The notes beneath the pieces were generated by a model. It searched no databases and was not told the origin of the DNA. It saw only the letters and a program-made list of their open reading frames with translations. From NCBI GenBank assembly GCA_950295325.1, contig OX485806.1:12464001-12528000 (forward strand): a DNA stretch of 64,000 bases, read 5' to 3'. Made by a program: the position numbers and the translations under genes. Of the stretch, positions 47,274 through 60,892 are shown piece by piece (within the stretch, counting starts at the first letter, position 1; every line of letters starts with the position of its first letter). Origin of the DNA: Polytrichum commune. Lineage: Eukaryota > Streptophyta > Polytrichopsida > Polytrichales > Polytrichaceae.

Positions 47274-50200
47274 ATGTGCGGGCCTAAGCCGTCCTATATG
47301 GACTCTGCAGTGCCGGGCAAGGGTAATATTAGAGAAAAATTGGTGGCATGTCAGGTCCTCAGGCCTCTATCTGTTCCAGAGGTTGCAGAAGCTTCAAGCG
47401 GAAGTTGTTCTATTCAGGAAGCAGACCTTGGATCACAGAGAAGGTTTCAGTTGGCGTATGGAGAATTGAAATATTTCAAACCTGATGTGACCAGCTCCCC
47501 TAAATCCAATACAAGGAGCTCTGACAATGCTGTTAGGTCTAAGTCAGTGTCCCCAGAGGCCTTCGCATCTGTTAGGTCTGATGAAGAGAAGATGAAAAAG
47601 ACCAGGCGGCCTGACTCTGATTTTGAAGTACCAAAGAGCATGTCTAAGTCTCTGAATCTCATCAATGAGGATTCAATGCGCCCCTCAGTAAAGAAAGTTG
47701 TTAGCAGACATAGGAGCAAGGTCACTCCTAGTAATCCAGGTGTCAAGCTTGTCACCGATAATGTGATTGACAGTTCTCTACCTGGAGAAAATGACAGAAA
47801 CTTTCCTTCTCTGGACAAAACAGATAGTTCCCACGATTTGTCAAGTTATGAATTGGATAGAGTGTCTGCAAATGATGATATTAGTTGCTCTTCAACATCT
47901 TTAGATTCCATTACCCCTGTTAGTGATCATCACCATAGTCCCAAAATGTTTCAGACAGAGGCAAGCATCTTGGTGAAGTTGCTACCTGATACAATAGAGC
48001 ACAATAAGACTGCAAACATCAAGGAAGAAGTGCAAGTGGTTGTAAACTCAAAGAGGAAGTTTCAGCACTTGCTAAATAGTGAGTCTCCTAGCAGTTGTGG
48101 CTCACCAATTCCGGAAATGTCTAGCAGTGACCCAAGCTTCTTGGTCGAGGATATTGACAGAGAAATTTCAGGGGATTCTGAGGAGAGACGAAAGTGTCTT
48201 ATAAATGCAGCAATAGGTGCAGATGTTCCCAGGTTCAAGTGGGGTGACCTTGATGCAGAAGACTTGGAACAGATACAGGTGATATCAAGTAGTGGCACTA
48301 CCACAGATTCTAGGTCTACTACTCCCAGAACTACTTGTGAGGACTTCACTTCTGCTAGCATGGTTGCAGATTTTCAAGAGGATGTATTGGAGGAGATTGG
48401 CTCAGACTCTCAAGACTTGGCCTCACCCAATGTTGTACGAGAGGTTCAGGGTTTCGGCCCTCCAGAAACACAGAGAGATGATATAGGTGCCTTTGCAGCT
48501 GGTCAACAATCTGAATTCCCAGGATTTGTTGTTCCAAAGTCCGAGTCGCAAATGGAAGGAGGTAGTGGGGTGGAATTGCAAAACCCAGACATGAACTCAG
48601 AGAACCTTAGTTGTGATGAGGTGAAGGATCATGTGATGGTAGTGTTGAAATTGGCAACTCCGGAAGATCCTAAAGTGGATGAGGCTTCTAATGGAGGTCA
48701 TGGCATGTCCGGTCTTGCACTTCTGACCATGGGTGAAATGGAGGTTCATGAGTCTCCAAGGGCAGAAAACTCGATCAGTGGTGATGTTGAGTATGTTGAC
48801 ACAGGTGTCAAATTGGTTGATCAGGTGTGTAGTTCTGGTACAAATGCTGAGCTGAATCTCATTGAAAACAATCAAGCCTGTAACATACCGGATGACAACG
48901 GCATGGACCTCACAGGTGAGAGTTGTCACCATACCTATGCAAGTTTTTTGCTATATGTGACTTATCAAAAGTGGTTCACAGGTCAATTCTGACCACACAG
49001 GTGAAGGATCTTGGACTTGTGCTCATAACATGATTCTGAGTACAATGTGATTTTATTCTGTCTATTTCTCATACTAGTCACCTTCTTGTATACTAGTCCC
49101 TTCAGAACTTGGGGAGGCTGTGAGGGGAGTAGTTCGGGAAGGTGGATTCTCTGCAACAGGAAGCAGCAAGGCTTTGAGGGCATTTGGAAAAGATTCTGAA
49201 GAGGAGCCTGAGGAAGTGCAAATGCACACTGATGCCTTGGCCTTGGTAGCTATCACTGAGGAAACTTTGAGTGGGGCTTCTAGGATAGTCAAAGAAGCTG
49301 GTGGAGAAATAGATGATTGCTCAAGGAACAATAGTGGGCGGCAGCTTCTGGATTCTAGAATGCTAGAGACAAGCAGCATGCTGACAGACAACGGTAAGAC
49401 ATATCTTATATCCTGAAACAAAACATAAAACCGAATATCGTGTCCAACACAGGAGGTCTTACTGTCATCTGCTTTGTCAAGCAGTGGAATGATAGTTTCT
49501 GTCTCTATATACAATTTAACATGTTCACAGCTTGGCAAAGCCCAGACATCTCTGGTATGTTACCTCTTCCATCAAAAGTTTCAACTGTAGAAGTGGTTCT
49601 GAAATGAACATGTGTCCTGTTATGCAGCAGGTGAAGGCAGGGAACGCTTCCGGCAACGGTTGTGGTGCTACTTGTTTGAAAATTTGAACCGGGCTGTTGA
49701 CGAACTTTACTTCCTTTGTGAGCTTGAATCAGATGTTGATCAGATTAAGGAGGCATTACTTGTTCTTGACGAAGCTGGTGTTGACTTCAAAGACCTGAAA
49801 ACAAGGGTTGATGGATTTGAAAGGGTTAGAAAAGGTCCAGGCCTTCCAAGGCCAATTTCTGCTGCTAGTTCCAGTAGTTCCATCTCCGTTAAAGGTGATG
49901 TTCAACAGAGACGTCCTCATGCCATTGCTTGGGAGGTAAATTACCACCTGCTGAATGACTTTCTCAAGTTGCTGTAGGTGGGTAATAGTAACCAATTGTT
50001 TAGTTGTGGTTAATTAAGAGAAGAATGATTGTTACTAGAAATTAAAAATGAGTAGTGTTTGTACAGTAAAATAGTAATAAAATGAACTTTGCCAATGATG
50101 CTACTGTGAATGGTTTCTGCAGGTACGTCGCATGGCATGTTCTCAAGAGCATGCCGATATGCTGTCATCTTCTTTGGAGGCTTTGAAAAAAGTGCAAGGC

Positions 50201-53200
50201 TCTCCACAATCCCGTAGCCCTCAAGGTAGGAGGAAGGACACCCCACATGTTCTCTCTCCAGATTCTGAGAAGATTGTACAATCTGAATTTACAAGATTGA
50301 AAGAGTCGGTTGCAGCCTCACGTGATGTGTCGGTCTCAGCTTCCAGGGAATCCACTTCAAAAGTTAAGGAACCTGTCATCATTAATAAAAACACTACTTT
50401 GAAGTCAAAAGATGTCACTCCAAGTCGTAAGGATGTACCGTCAAAATCAAAAGAGGTTGTTTCATCTATTAAAGAACTTCCAGCCAAAGTTAAGGATGGG
50501 CTTATAGCCAAAATTATAGATACCAAATTCAAAGAGGGTCAAAGTTCAGGAGTTCTTAGTAAGTCCTTAAATTTAGGCCCCCCTAATCGTGCAGACAGGC
50601 GACAAGCAGATGTCTACTGTGCCTCTGATAATTCATCTGTTCAAGGTCCGGCGTCAGCACGTGCCTTTGCCTTGCCTAGAGATAAAGAAGGATATCGGAA
50701 GAAAGGAGCATCAACTACTGATTCTGAGCTTCTCACAAACAGAAGCATAGACTCTGCCAGCAAAAGGTTAGCACCTACCTCATCTCCTATTGATAGATTC
50801 ATGAGCCCAACAGCTTCAAGTGAGCAGCGTGCAGCCTCCAGAGAGAAGGAATTCACTTCCATCTCCAAGACTGCTCTTGATGCATGGAAAGAAAAGAGGA
50901 ATTGGGAGGACATACTCTCCTCCCCTCTCAGCAGCTCATCAAGGATCTCGAGGTCCCCAGGACCTGGTCGAAAGAGCACAGAGCGAGTGCGTGTACTGCA
51001 TGATAAGCTCATGTCACCAGAACGTAAGAAGAAAAGTCCCTCAGAGACAAAGAATGAAGTTGATGGGAAGCAAGCTCGGGCAACACGGATACGCATGGAA
51101 CTGGAGAATGAAAAAGTACAGCGACTGCAAAGGACAACAGAGAAGCTGAGTAGAGTGAGTGAATGGCAGGCAGTTCGAAGTAACAAGCTTCGAGGGGGTA
51201 TGCATGCTCGGCAGCAACGAGGGGAATCCCGACATGAAGCTCATCTTGCCCAGATTGCAAGGAGAGCAAGCGATGAAAGTAGCAAAGTCAGTGAGGTGAG
51301 GTTCATAACTTCTCTGAATGAAGAAAACAAGAAACTTTCTTTACAACAGAAGCTTCAAGATTCAGAGACCCGGCGAGCTGAGAGGCTTCAAAGTTTGAAA
51401 TTGAAGCAAAAGGAGGACATTGCAAAGGAGGAAGCTGCACAAGAAAGGAGACGCCAGCTAGAGGCAGAGAGACTACAACGAATAGCAGAAGCACAACGAA
51501 GAAAGGAGGAGGCTAAAGGGAGAAGAGAGGAAGAACGAAAAGCTGCAAGTGCAGCTCGAGAGGCTCGAGCTATAGAACAAGTCCGCAAGAAGGAAGCTTG
51601 GGCAAAGGCCCAACAAGAAGAAGCAGAGTTACTGGGTCAAAAGCTTTCAGAGAGGCTGAGAGAAAGCTCACTTCGGCGAAAAATGTATTTGGAACAGATA
51701 AGGGAACGTGCAATGATGGACTTTGATAAGCAGGATAAGCGGAGTCGAGAGATACTTAGTGAATCTCCTGTCAGGATTCGAGATCAATCCTCACCATCTG
51801 GCCGCCGAACTTCAAGTAGAGAAAAGATTGCTCCAGGACAAATATTGGAAGCTGAAGCTGACAGGGGAAGCAAAGGACATACAGGTGCAGGTCTAATCAG
51901 CTTGGGTGGAGCTTTTGACAGCAGTGTTCTGCAAGCTATGAAGAAGAGGGTGAAAAAAATACGACAACGATTAACAAGCAGAAAAATTGATTACCCAGAA
52001 CCTCCTTTTGGCATAGAAAGTTATGGAATGGGCTCATCCACTGTTACAGGTGAGTTGTTATAGTGAAGTTTTGAAGAAATCTGAGTTGCACTTCAGAATT
52101 GAAGAGCACCTGGTTGAAGTTCCAGATGTCTAGACCTGGTATTTGAAATTTTAAAGGACTGACATCTGGTGATAAAATGTACTCCCTCCGTCCCAAAATT
52201 ATTGTCCTACTCCCCGGACAAACATTTTGGGATATTAAACTCCGGGGAGTAGGACAATAATTTTGGGACAGAGGGAGTACCTGGTAAGGACGAGGGGAGT
52301 AGGTTCTTGTTACCTACTTTTTTCTTCTTCTTCTAGGCAGATGTGCATCAATCAACCTTTCATTGTTGTGCCTCTTATTATTTATTTTTATTATTTTTAT
52401 AAATTCCCAGAGTTCTTCTGTGATGTTTACATGCACGAGACATCATGGTTGCAGATTACTGAACACATTTGCAACTCCATGATGGCAGGTGGGGCTCGGT
52501 CCAAGATTGGAAGATTGATGCAGGAGCTAGGTCGACTGCAACAAATACGAAAACCTGGGAACCTGTCCACAAGCTCTTCGATCATTTCTGAGATGGTGAA
52601 GGTGGGGTCACCGCACATGTAGCCCTTTAGTCCTAGTTTTTTCTGTCCTCTCCCTTCACATGTGTATGGCTGTCCATGGCTTGAAGAGGTCCCTTGTATG
52701 TATGTTGTTTGGTCATGATTTTTATGTACTATGTATTTGCTTCCATCTGCTTGATATCCTTGATGTTAAGATTTGGATATCATCCGGTCTGCTACTCACC
52801 TCTACATCACTGCATTTACCGCATCCTTTAAGATGTGGCCTTTTCATCTCTGATGTCCTTGTGTTCTATCTTGCAGTACTTAGATGAGAAGGAACCCGAG
52901 TTACATGCAGCTCGGCAACAAGGCCTTATTGACTACATTGCTACAGCACTCCCAGCTTCTCACTCCTCAAAGCCTGAAGCCTCAGCTTTCACTGCAGCCT
53001 TGCTTCGTCTACTTGTGGTGCTTTTATCCCTTCCAGCAAACCGGAGTTACTTTATAGCTCGGAATCTCTTACCCCCACTTATTCCAATGTTGTCCACTGC
53101 TTTGGAAAATTTCAGCACAAGTGGATATTCTATGAACAATCAAGGATCTCAGCCTTCAAGTTCTCCCAGCACAATGAAGGAGTTCTCTGGTACCACCAGA

Positions 53201-56200
53201 GAGGGTCAAAGTAATACAAATGGGTCTCTTGTGAAAGAGGAGAAGATGACTCCAGATGAGAAACTTGAAGTAATGCAAGAGGTGCTGGAAGGCCTCATAT
53301 GGGTAGTTACGGCTATTGTAAATCATGTGTGCCTAGATGACCACTTGATCCAAATGCAAGAAGATCTGGCAGATCTGGTCGTTGCTTGTGAGGTTCTTCA
53401 CAGACTTCGAGACCTCTTTGCTCTCTTTGACCGTCCTCAAATTGAAGGAGCAGCAATACCTGGTCCTGTTCTTCTTGGTCTCAAACTGCTAGAAACCTTG
53501 ACAGGACCTAGGGGGAAAGCCTTAGTAGCTGCACATGAAAAACCTGTTAACATTTTGGGTCGTTCTCCATTGCCCACACCAGAATCCAAAAGCATTAGGG
53601 AAGATATTACCACCCAGAAGCTTGTCGGTGTGAAAGAAGAGGGTCCAGAGGGTGAACTTACAGTTCTCTGTAGAGCAGGCCCAGAAACACATGAAGAGGG
53701 GACAGAAAACCTCGAGGTAAAGAGTACTGATAATGGCAAGAAACCAGATCCTATTGTGGTCACACCCTTGCTTCCTGAAGTTGATGAAAAAAATCAGATC
53801 ACCGTGAATCGTCCGACCAAGTTGTTGCTGGAAGCTATTGGAGAGACAGGTTTGGTGGGTCTACCATCACTGCTGACTGCTGTTCTTCTCCAAGCCAATC
53901 CACGCTCTTCACCTGAGCAGGTATTGTTGAATTTTGATGAATGAATGAGGCTTCCTGCTGCTCCTAAGGTGAATGAATACTCCACACTGAATTCTTGCAG
54001 TTCTCTAGCCCATGTATAAAATTGTATTCATTGTTGTGAGAGAGGGGGGACTGTGATTGAGGAGGTGTGTAAGAATTCCTTCGCATCCCCATGGAGTCCC
54101 TGTGAGGACTGTAATACTTTCTGAATAACCTAAAGCCTTTTCAAAAATTCTGACCAAATTGGAAGGTATAACAGGCAGCATCCGCTCTTCCATCCAACTT
54201 TGAGGAGGTGGCTACAATTGTTCTACGAGTTCTAAACAATGTTGCCAGGCTCGACCTTCCTCTTGTTCAGAACATGCTGGTATGAATGTTGATTATATAT
54301 ACTTGGCTGTTGTAGGTCTGTGTAGGCAGTGCGAGGTTATACTGACTTTGATGTGCTGGTACTTTAGAGGTTGATAAAAACTTTCTTGACCTCACATGAT
54401 TTTCACCTCTATCTAGTCTACCATTTATGACCTTTGAAGGTCAATGTGTGAGATTGCTTGAATTTTGCCACAAAAATATTGAAAGCAATGGGTTCCTTGC
54501 AGGCTTTACCAGATCTCAGGATGGAGTTCTTCCACCTTGTTAGTTTTCTTCTGTCACATTGTACATGCAAATGGAAGAGCACTACGGACCAGGTATACTA
54601 AAAGCTGACAATCTCTTTATGCTGGTCCAAGTGTATCATAAGGTTTACTTTGCGGAAGGATGGCTCAAAGGATAAAGATTGTGGGTGCTTTGACGAGGTG
54701 TCTGTGGGCTTGATGATCTTTTTCAGAGAATATCACTCACAATTTTAGATCCATGTGCATCTAAATTATTCTGTAGGTTGGGCTTTTAGTGCCTCATTAT
54801 TCTACAGAGAGCTCAGGTAACCAAACATGTGAGCTAGCTTGAAACATGTGAAGTTCCAAAATCTATCAATTAAAATTGCCTTACCCTCTTAGAATTGAAC
54901 CAGGGGCTTAAGCATCATTAGCCATGTCTTCCCTGGTGATAAATTGCTGATTAAAGCAAGTGATTAATTGTAGTGGAGACACATGGGAATTTCTATTTGA
55001 TTTCTTTGCGCCTGTTACTGCATCTTTGAATTATCTGTACAGGTTGCTGCATTGTTAATGGAGACATTATTACTACTGGGCTATGCTGCGCTCTTACATC
55101 CAGGAAATCAAGCTGTTCTTCGATGGGGCAAAAGCCCCACCATTCTCCACAAGGTACTTTGGGAATCAATCTGCACCACTGAAGAGGTGGCTAACCCTAG
55201 ATATGTGAGAGCATATGTTGGTTGCAGGAAATAGCGAATTTGAATGTGCAATTGCTAGATTCCTCAATTCCTGTTCCAAGTTCATCTTCTCTGTAATTGA
55301 TTGCAGCTGGTCTCAAATCAGTTATTCACTGGCAAAATAAGAATGAGCTGCCTCAAGTTGCCAGAAGAGGGCCTGTAGACTTGATTGGAGAATGCATTCT
55401 ATTCACTTCAGTAGATACATCTCTGACAAGTGTATAGAAGTATCTACTATATACTTCAGTAGATACTCTTGCGAGCACTTTTGAACTGCTTGTCATTGAC
55501 AGTGACCTTTATTGCAATGTGCACAGATGTGTGACCTACCATTTGCATTCTTCAGCGACCCCAAGCTGACACCCATTTTGATCGGCACACTCCTGTCAGT
55601 TTGCTATGGGAGTGAGCGAAACCGTGATGTGGTCCAACAAGAACTTAGCATGGACATGCTCCTTTCATTCCTAAAGAACTCTAAGCAGGAAGCAGCTTCA
55701 AAGCCCCCTACACCGGATGTGAAGACAGATGAGGAAGAAGTATCAGTAAAACCAAAGTCAAAAAGTGCAGGGTCTGAATCTGAGCTTGGAAACACTCCAG
55801 CTCGTGGTCGGTCTCGGCAGAAGCATATCCCTGATGTGAGCTTCCCATCTCCCAAGAAACCCAATCGACTTCTTGGGAAAACCTCAATGAGTTTGAGTAT
55901 GTCCTCCATAGATGGAGATTTCCTATACAAGGAATCCAGAAGTTCGACCAACACTTTCAGGAGTAGCAGTGGTAGGGTAACTCCAGTGGCTGACATGCAG
56001 ACGATGGCGGCAAAGAGAAGCAAGGGTGTTGCTTCTCCTTTTCCTTCTCCAGCCCTTCCTACCAAACCTCCTACTCCCCAGTCACAACCTGTTCCTACAG
56101 TTGCTGGAATTGTACCTGCTGACACGACTGTCTTGCCAGTCACATCCCCTGCGGCACTGGCTTTGCAAAACCGCTTTCCTCAGAGTCTTTGGACATATGC

Positions 56201-56255
56201 TGAAGATTTTTTCTCATCGGGATCGTGGATGGGCCATGTTTTCAAGACCATGTGA
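47274..56255 (+). CDS. SCAPER-like protein (S-phase cyclin A-associated protein in the ER homologue)
   Basis: Eleven exons: 47274-48915, 49106-49393, 49531-49554, 49628-49935, 50123-52049, 52489-52601, 52877-53920, 54175-54279, 54503-54592, 55043-55153, 55527-56255. All introns are GT-AG, phases agree, and the sum is 6381 nt (2126 residues). Residues 1-650 are Ser/acidic-rich and look disordered. Residues ~652-760 hold the SCAPER N-terminal domain (RFRQRLWCYLFENLNRAVDE, then RRPHAIAWE/VRRM). About 1067-1300 is a charged coiled coil (RRRQLEAERLQRIAEAQRRK). From ~1400 to 1950 is the conserved helical part: GRLMQELGRLQQIR, YIATALPASHSSKPEA, LPANRSYFIARNLLPPLIPM, LPSNFEEVAT, GNQAVLRWGKSPTILHK and MCDLPFAFFSDP. 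In animals SCAPER binds cyclin A/CDK2 at the ER; the plant role is not established. The frame is intact. The true start may lie further upstream. Confidence 0.9.
49531..49554 (+). other. 24-nt microexon of the SCAPER-like gene
   Basis: A TCACAG acceptor and GTATGT donor enclose 24 nt encoding about eight residues (WQSPDIS within them). Including or skipping it keeps the frame (phase 1 on both sides). It is predicted from splice sites and phase only; skipping it would also give a valid message. Confidence 0.55.
49628..49935 (+). other. Exon encoding the SCAPER N-terminal domain
   Basis: The exon reads AGEGRERFRQRLWCYLFENL, RAVDELYFLCELESDVDQIK and VDFKDLKTRVDGFERV, and ends RRPHAIAWE before GTAAAT. 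This is the most diagnostic part of the family, shared by animals and plants: the tryptophan/arginine start, the AVDELY helix and the R-P-x-A-x-x-W-E-V end that crosses the splice site. Confidence 0.92.
52182..52277. mobile_element. Stowaway MITE in a SCAPER-like gene intron
   Basis: The 96-bp element starts CTCCCTCCGTCCCAAAA and ends with its inverted form TTTTGGGACAGAGGGAG, flanked by TA on both sides (52180-52181 and 52278-52279), as Stowaway/mariner-type elements are. It is nearly one long hairpin. It lies in the intron between exons 50123-52049 and 52489-52601 and does not disturb splice sites. A longer relative is at 60893-61015. Confidence 0.93.
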
Positions 56256-56828
56256 GGATTATCACTGCGCAATGAGGTGAAAAGCTTCTATCATATCCTG
56301 ATCTCATATGCACAACTGAACATCCTGGAATCACCATTACCCAACTCCAGATGTTTTACGTATTGGGAGTGCAGGTGGTTGCTTCACCAGCTGGCCTATC
56401 TGAGTCCAGCCTCGCTGTGACTTCGCCATAGCACATTGTGCTTTCAGGGTTTGTGGCGTACAAGAGAAACTCAGTTATTCTATATGGCAAGCTCATCAGA
56501 CAGAATGCCTAAGAATCTATTGGAAGTTTTAAGGGAATGCCTGCTTGTCAAGATGTGGAGAGGAGATGTTGTGCAGATGGAATGATTGACAAGGAGCTGC
56601 CTCTGGTGTGTATGGTAAGCACACAAGTTCGAAACCAATTACAGCGTTTCTACTACAGCTTTTGGAGGTGCAACAAACTTACTGTTATAAATTTCTTCTT
56701 AGTTCTGATGTGCATGGTTTTGCAGGTACTGCCTGTTCACCGGAGTTTTGAGGCTCCCACAAATATCTATCTAATTGCAAACAGACATTGTTCGAGCCAT
56801 TTGGGGAGTGCCGAGTAGGGTCAACTTG

Positions 56829-56834
56829 AATAAA
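56829..56834 (+). terminator. Candidate poly(A) signal of the SCAPER-like gene
   Basis: AATAAA lies about 570 nt after the stop codon at 56253-56255. A second weaker candidate, AATGAAA, is at about 56954, followed by TATATATAAGG. The stretch 56256-56950 has no other gene and is best read as 3' untranslated sequence. Confidence 0.45.
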
Positions 56835-56989
56835 AACCCAACACGTCAATTTGGCTAGCAGGGAAGACTCATACTTGGTTGTGTAATCAGGGAGATGATT
56901 GTCATGCTGTATGGAGAACAATCTTGCAAGCTAGACATGTAGACCTTGTATCAATGAAATATATATAAGGTAGCCCACATGCATGTCCT

Positions 56990-59900
56990 TGTCATTGATC
57001 AATTTTCGATTACTACATTGCGAGTATTATTTGAATGCCACTAATATTGTAGTCTCTTGAAGAAAGGCATGCCATAGAAAAATGGCAAGGGAAAGTTGGG
57101 TGAGGATTTTGCATTGTCAAAAAAATTGTGAAAAATGCCTATCACTGGGTGTCATCGTTTTAATGATTGATAAGCAAAGTGCAGCCTCCCTTGGTATAGT
57201 TAAGTAGTAAGGTTGCAAAATGAAAATAGGGAAAAGGTAAATGGACCACATAGTTCGTTGAAACGACCAGAGATGCATTGAATGGTCACATGACCTGTCA
57301 TTGATTCTTCATTGCGTATATGAAGAGGAGCAAGTTATCAGCTTTGTGTTAGATTTACCAATTTGGATAACAAGTCATAGCCATGACCTATGTTATTCTA
57401 CATGTTCTTTTTCTAGTTCAAGTAGTTTTTGTTGATGCTGAATTTCTAAAGTCAGTACTGGAGTTAAGCTTAGTTCAAGGGAATCTAAATCCATATTATC
57501 TAAACCATTCATGAGTTCTGGTTTGTAAGTCGAGCTCTTAATTACACCATGTCATATTTTAACTATTAAGATTGCAAGGGGTGTGTATGTAGTATGTGCA
57601 TGCCCTTGCAATGTGAATAATTACAATGGATGCTGTTCTCATCATGTTGCAAATGGATGTGAAAGAATGTCGTGCTTTTCACCACATTCCCCATAGTTTT
57701 GTGGTTGATCAAATAGCTCTGGATGGGGTTTAATTTTCTATCAGTTAAGTTTTGCATAATATATTCAATTGAATCCCATCATTTGAATGCTGGTCATGGA
57801 CCTTTCTCTGCATGCTTGTTATGGAGTCCCTAATTGTTTAGGACTTTATTGATTAATCAAAAACCTTTGAGTAGGGTTTTGATCCATTTAAATGTATGAT
57901 TATAAAAAGAGCCATTCCATGGCCACACGCGATGCCATAACATCACTCAGCTCTTTGGTTGTGTTTCATGGGATTAGGTATCTTCCATGTTTATGGGGAG
58001 CACTCATGTTGTGTATTGTGGAGTTCTTGACAAGCAACTATAACTTATCAAAGTTTTCTTATTGCTGACTCTTTCTTTGAGAAGAGGCCATTATCTAGTT
58101 ACTTAGTAATGTTATGACCAAATATTCATGTATTCCAAAATTAACATTTGTACACTTATGTGTTACATATGATGTTTCGTGGGGTAAGCATTGACCAACC
58201 TTCACAAAACTACAATCTTCAAAGGACCCATGTCATACCCACTCTAATTTCCAACTCAAAATTAATGTGGTCCACATTTAATAAGTGTCACAATTAGTTA
58301 CTTATTATGTTCTTATAATGATCAAACATTTACAATGAGTGCAAAATATTGGGACAAGAATTCAGAGGTCCGTTTCTTTTTTGAAGGAGGCCCCCACTTG
58401 AAGGAGGTCCCCACAAAACTCTTCTTCACAAGTTGAGAAGTTGCATCAATGGGAATAGAGACCATCAAGAAAGTATAAATGGACCTCGAAGTTGTTGTCC
58501 TTTGGAGGAGATCCCTATTCGCATTCATGAGTAATTGTCTTTGATGCCATGAAAAATTCATTGACGTTGTTTGCTTGGGGGTGCAGTAAATGAATGTTTT
58601 GCCTAAATTTTGGGAGGTCTATACCTCGGTTGACTTGTCAAGCATCATTAAAATTGCCTAGCCATGATGCCATGGGCTTCAACTTATTTATCCTATGCCC
58701 AACCCTAATTAACTCTCCGCTGTATAGCCACTTATTCGAAATTGCACAGCTTGGGCCTCATGGTCACCCAACCAATATTTGAACAAATTGGAGACATATA
58801 TTCGGTAATTGGAGACTTTTTCATGATTTTGAGACTACTTAAGGACATGGTTTTCAAATAAAGAACAAAGAAAACACAAATATATATATATATATATATG
58901 TAATGTGACTTAATAAAGCGATTCACGTGGGCAACATTAACCAATTTGACACAAATACATGTCATCACAATAAGAAATTGGACTAGATATTAAATCATTT
59001 GCATTTAATTTGAGACATTCGAAAGTCTCCGATTAACGAATATAGTGATCAATTTTCCTCTCTTGCCCATGTTCCAACAGTGCCACAAACCTCCTTGCTA
59101 TCACAAGGTGTTGCCGAAGGATAATTTCCAACAATAAGGCCACTCAATCGAAGCTCCAACCTAGCTCAGGACACTCGCAATTAACACAGAGAAACCTTGG
59201 TAATGATCAATAAACCTACTGTCCCAAGGTAATCACTCTTTGTAAAATATTAGTACCATGTGCAAAAAAAAAAGGAAAAGAAAAAGAAAAAAAGGTGGAA
59301 TTAAATTCAAAGGAGTAAAGTCTACAAAACAATAGTTTAAATATAGAGTATTGGAAATACATTTTGAAAATACCTTAGGTATATTCCATAAATTTTCATC
59401 AAATATTCAAAAGCTCTTTTACATGTATCCAATGGTTAATGACAGGTGTTGTGGCTAGAAGGTGACCATTTGAGCCCCCCTCCCTTGGCAATCCTACAAG
59501 TGTATTCTAAGTGTCAATCTTTCTGTGCACTCATTCAACTGCAACGTTGTCTTTTGAAATATGGAAGAGGGGCAAGGATGTGCAAATGGACATGACAAGA
59601 CCCTTGCCGTCACTTCATGTCACAAATCACGTGATGGCAAAATGTTGGGATGTGACGCCTATTGATGTGGTAGTTTTTTAATAACAGAGTAATGTTTTGT
59701 AAATAAAAACTTAATTTCTTGGTTGACTACTACTAGTAATCAACTTTTTTTAATTATTTTAAATAAACGTGGATTGTTAGATCTTATTGGATGCAAGATC
59801 TAATGATTCAAAAAAATTGGAATGAATATATATCTATATGTATATTTGTTTTTTTTGTTCTGGCATTCCTAGAAGTTGACTACTCTTGGTCAATTACAAC

Positions 59901-60892
59901 AATCAATTTGAAGCAATATATTAGCTAGTCAACTACTCCTAGTCGACTTCTCCTAATCGAGTTAAAGTAGTCAAGCAACTACACTAAATATGGTATTTAG
60001 TGTCACCAATTCTAATTGTCTTGCTCAATACTAATTGTAAACTGCGGTATAGTGTCACCACCACTAAATGTTAACCAAAAAATATTTGTCATTCCTTGTA
60101 AATTCTGGGGGGAATTAGAGTTTTGCAATTATTGTCACTTACGTAGTAAGTTTTCATCCAATTTTTAATCATCCATGATAATGTTTCATCACAAGTTGTT
60201 GACAAGAGAAGGTAGAATTTCGGCCAATGGATGAACTCATCCATCATTCCATGACAATATTTTCTCACTTGTTCATAAGAGTTGTCATCCAAAAAGTTAC
60301 CATAGTTACATAAAATGGCATTTGAGACTACAAATCATATTTAGTGTAGTTGATTCCTATTAAAAGAGTTCAAAAATTTCAAAAATTATGAATTGTTAGA
60401 TCTTGCATCCATTGAGATCTATTAGTCCTAATGTTAAAGATTTTTATTTTTTTATTTTTTTATTAGTATTATTTATTTTTGCAATTGAATGTTATGCCAA
60501 TTGCTATTTTGTAGTCGACCACCATGTTAATAACTTAGTGACAATCTAAAAAGAAAATCTAAGGAAGCCCATGAGAGCTCCAAGAGCATCTAGTTTGTGA
60601 AAATCCATAACCTAAATGCAAACCCTAACAAGAAGAGACATGGTAATCATTAAGGACTATGACCATGAAGACAATGGATGAAAAAATGTAGTGGATGAAA
60701 CTAACACATTTGTTGTCAACAAAATAATCTAAACCTTAGGGCCCCCCTTTTGTACATCTACCTTTACTTCATGAGATTTAATAGCCCTTTTAGATGTACA
60801 CACTAGAGAAAAAACAACACCTCTCCCTTATGTATAGTATGTACGCTAAAGCCTTAAAATGATAACCCTTCTTGCATTCATGTTGGTTCATA
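56990..60892. other. AT-rich intergenic region, no gene seen
   Basis: Only short frames without motifs. A TA dinucleotide run lies at about 58882-58899. Near 59774-59808 and 60388-60424 occur related, partly palindromic words around TTAGATCTTGCATCCA, and several variants of TAGTCAACTACT cluster at 59719-59965. These suggest fragments of small repeats, but no element boundaries could be fixed. Confidence 0.45.
60208..60352 (+). repeat. Dispersed repeat, copy 2 (partner at 88-245)
   Basis: It shares CCAATGGATGAACTCATCC and the following blocks with 88-245, with many substitutions and small gaps. Orientation is the same. The family is unknown. Confidence 0.55.

Noticed and set aside
55604-56143. 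179-codon minus-strand open frame (and 181 codons at 50641-51186)
   Set aside because: Both are antisense to verified SCAPER-like exons and show no motif.
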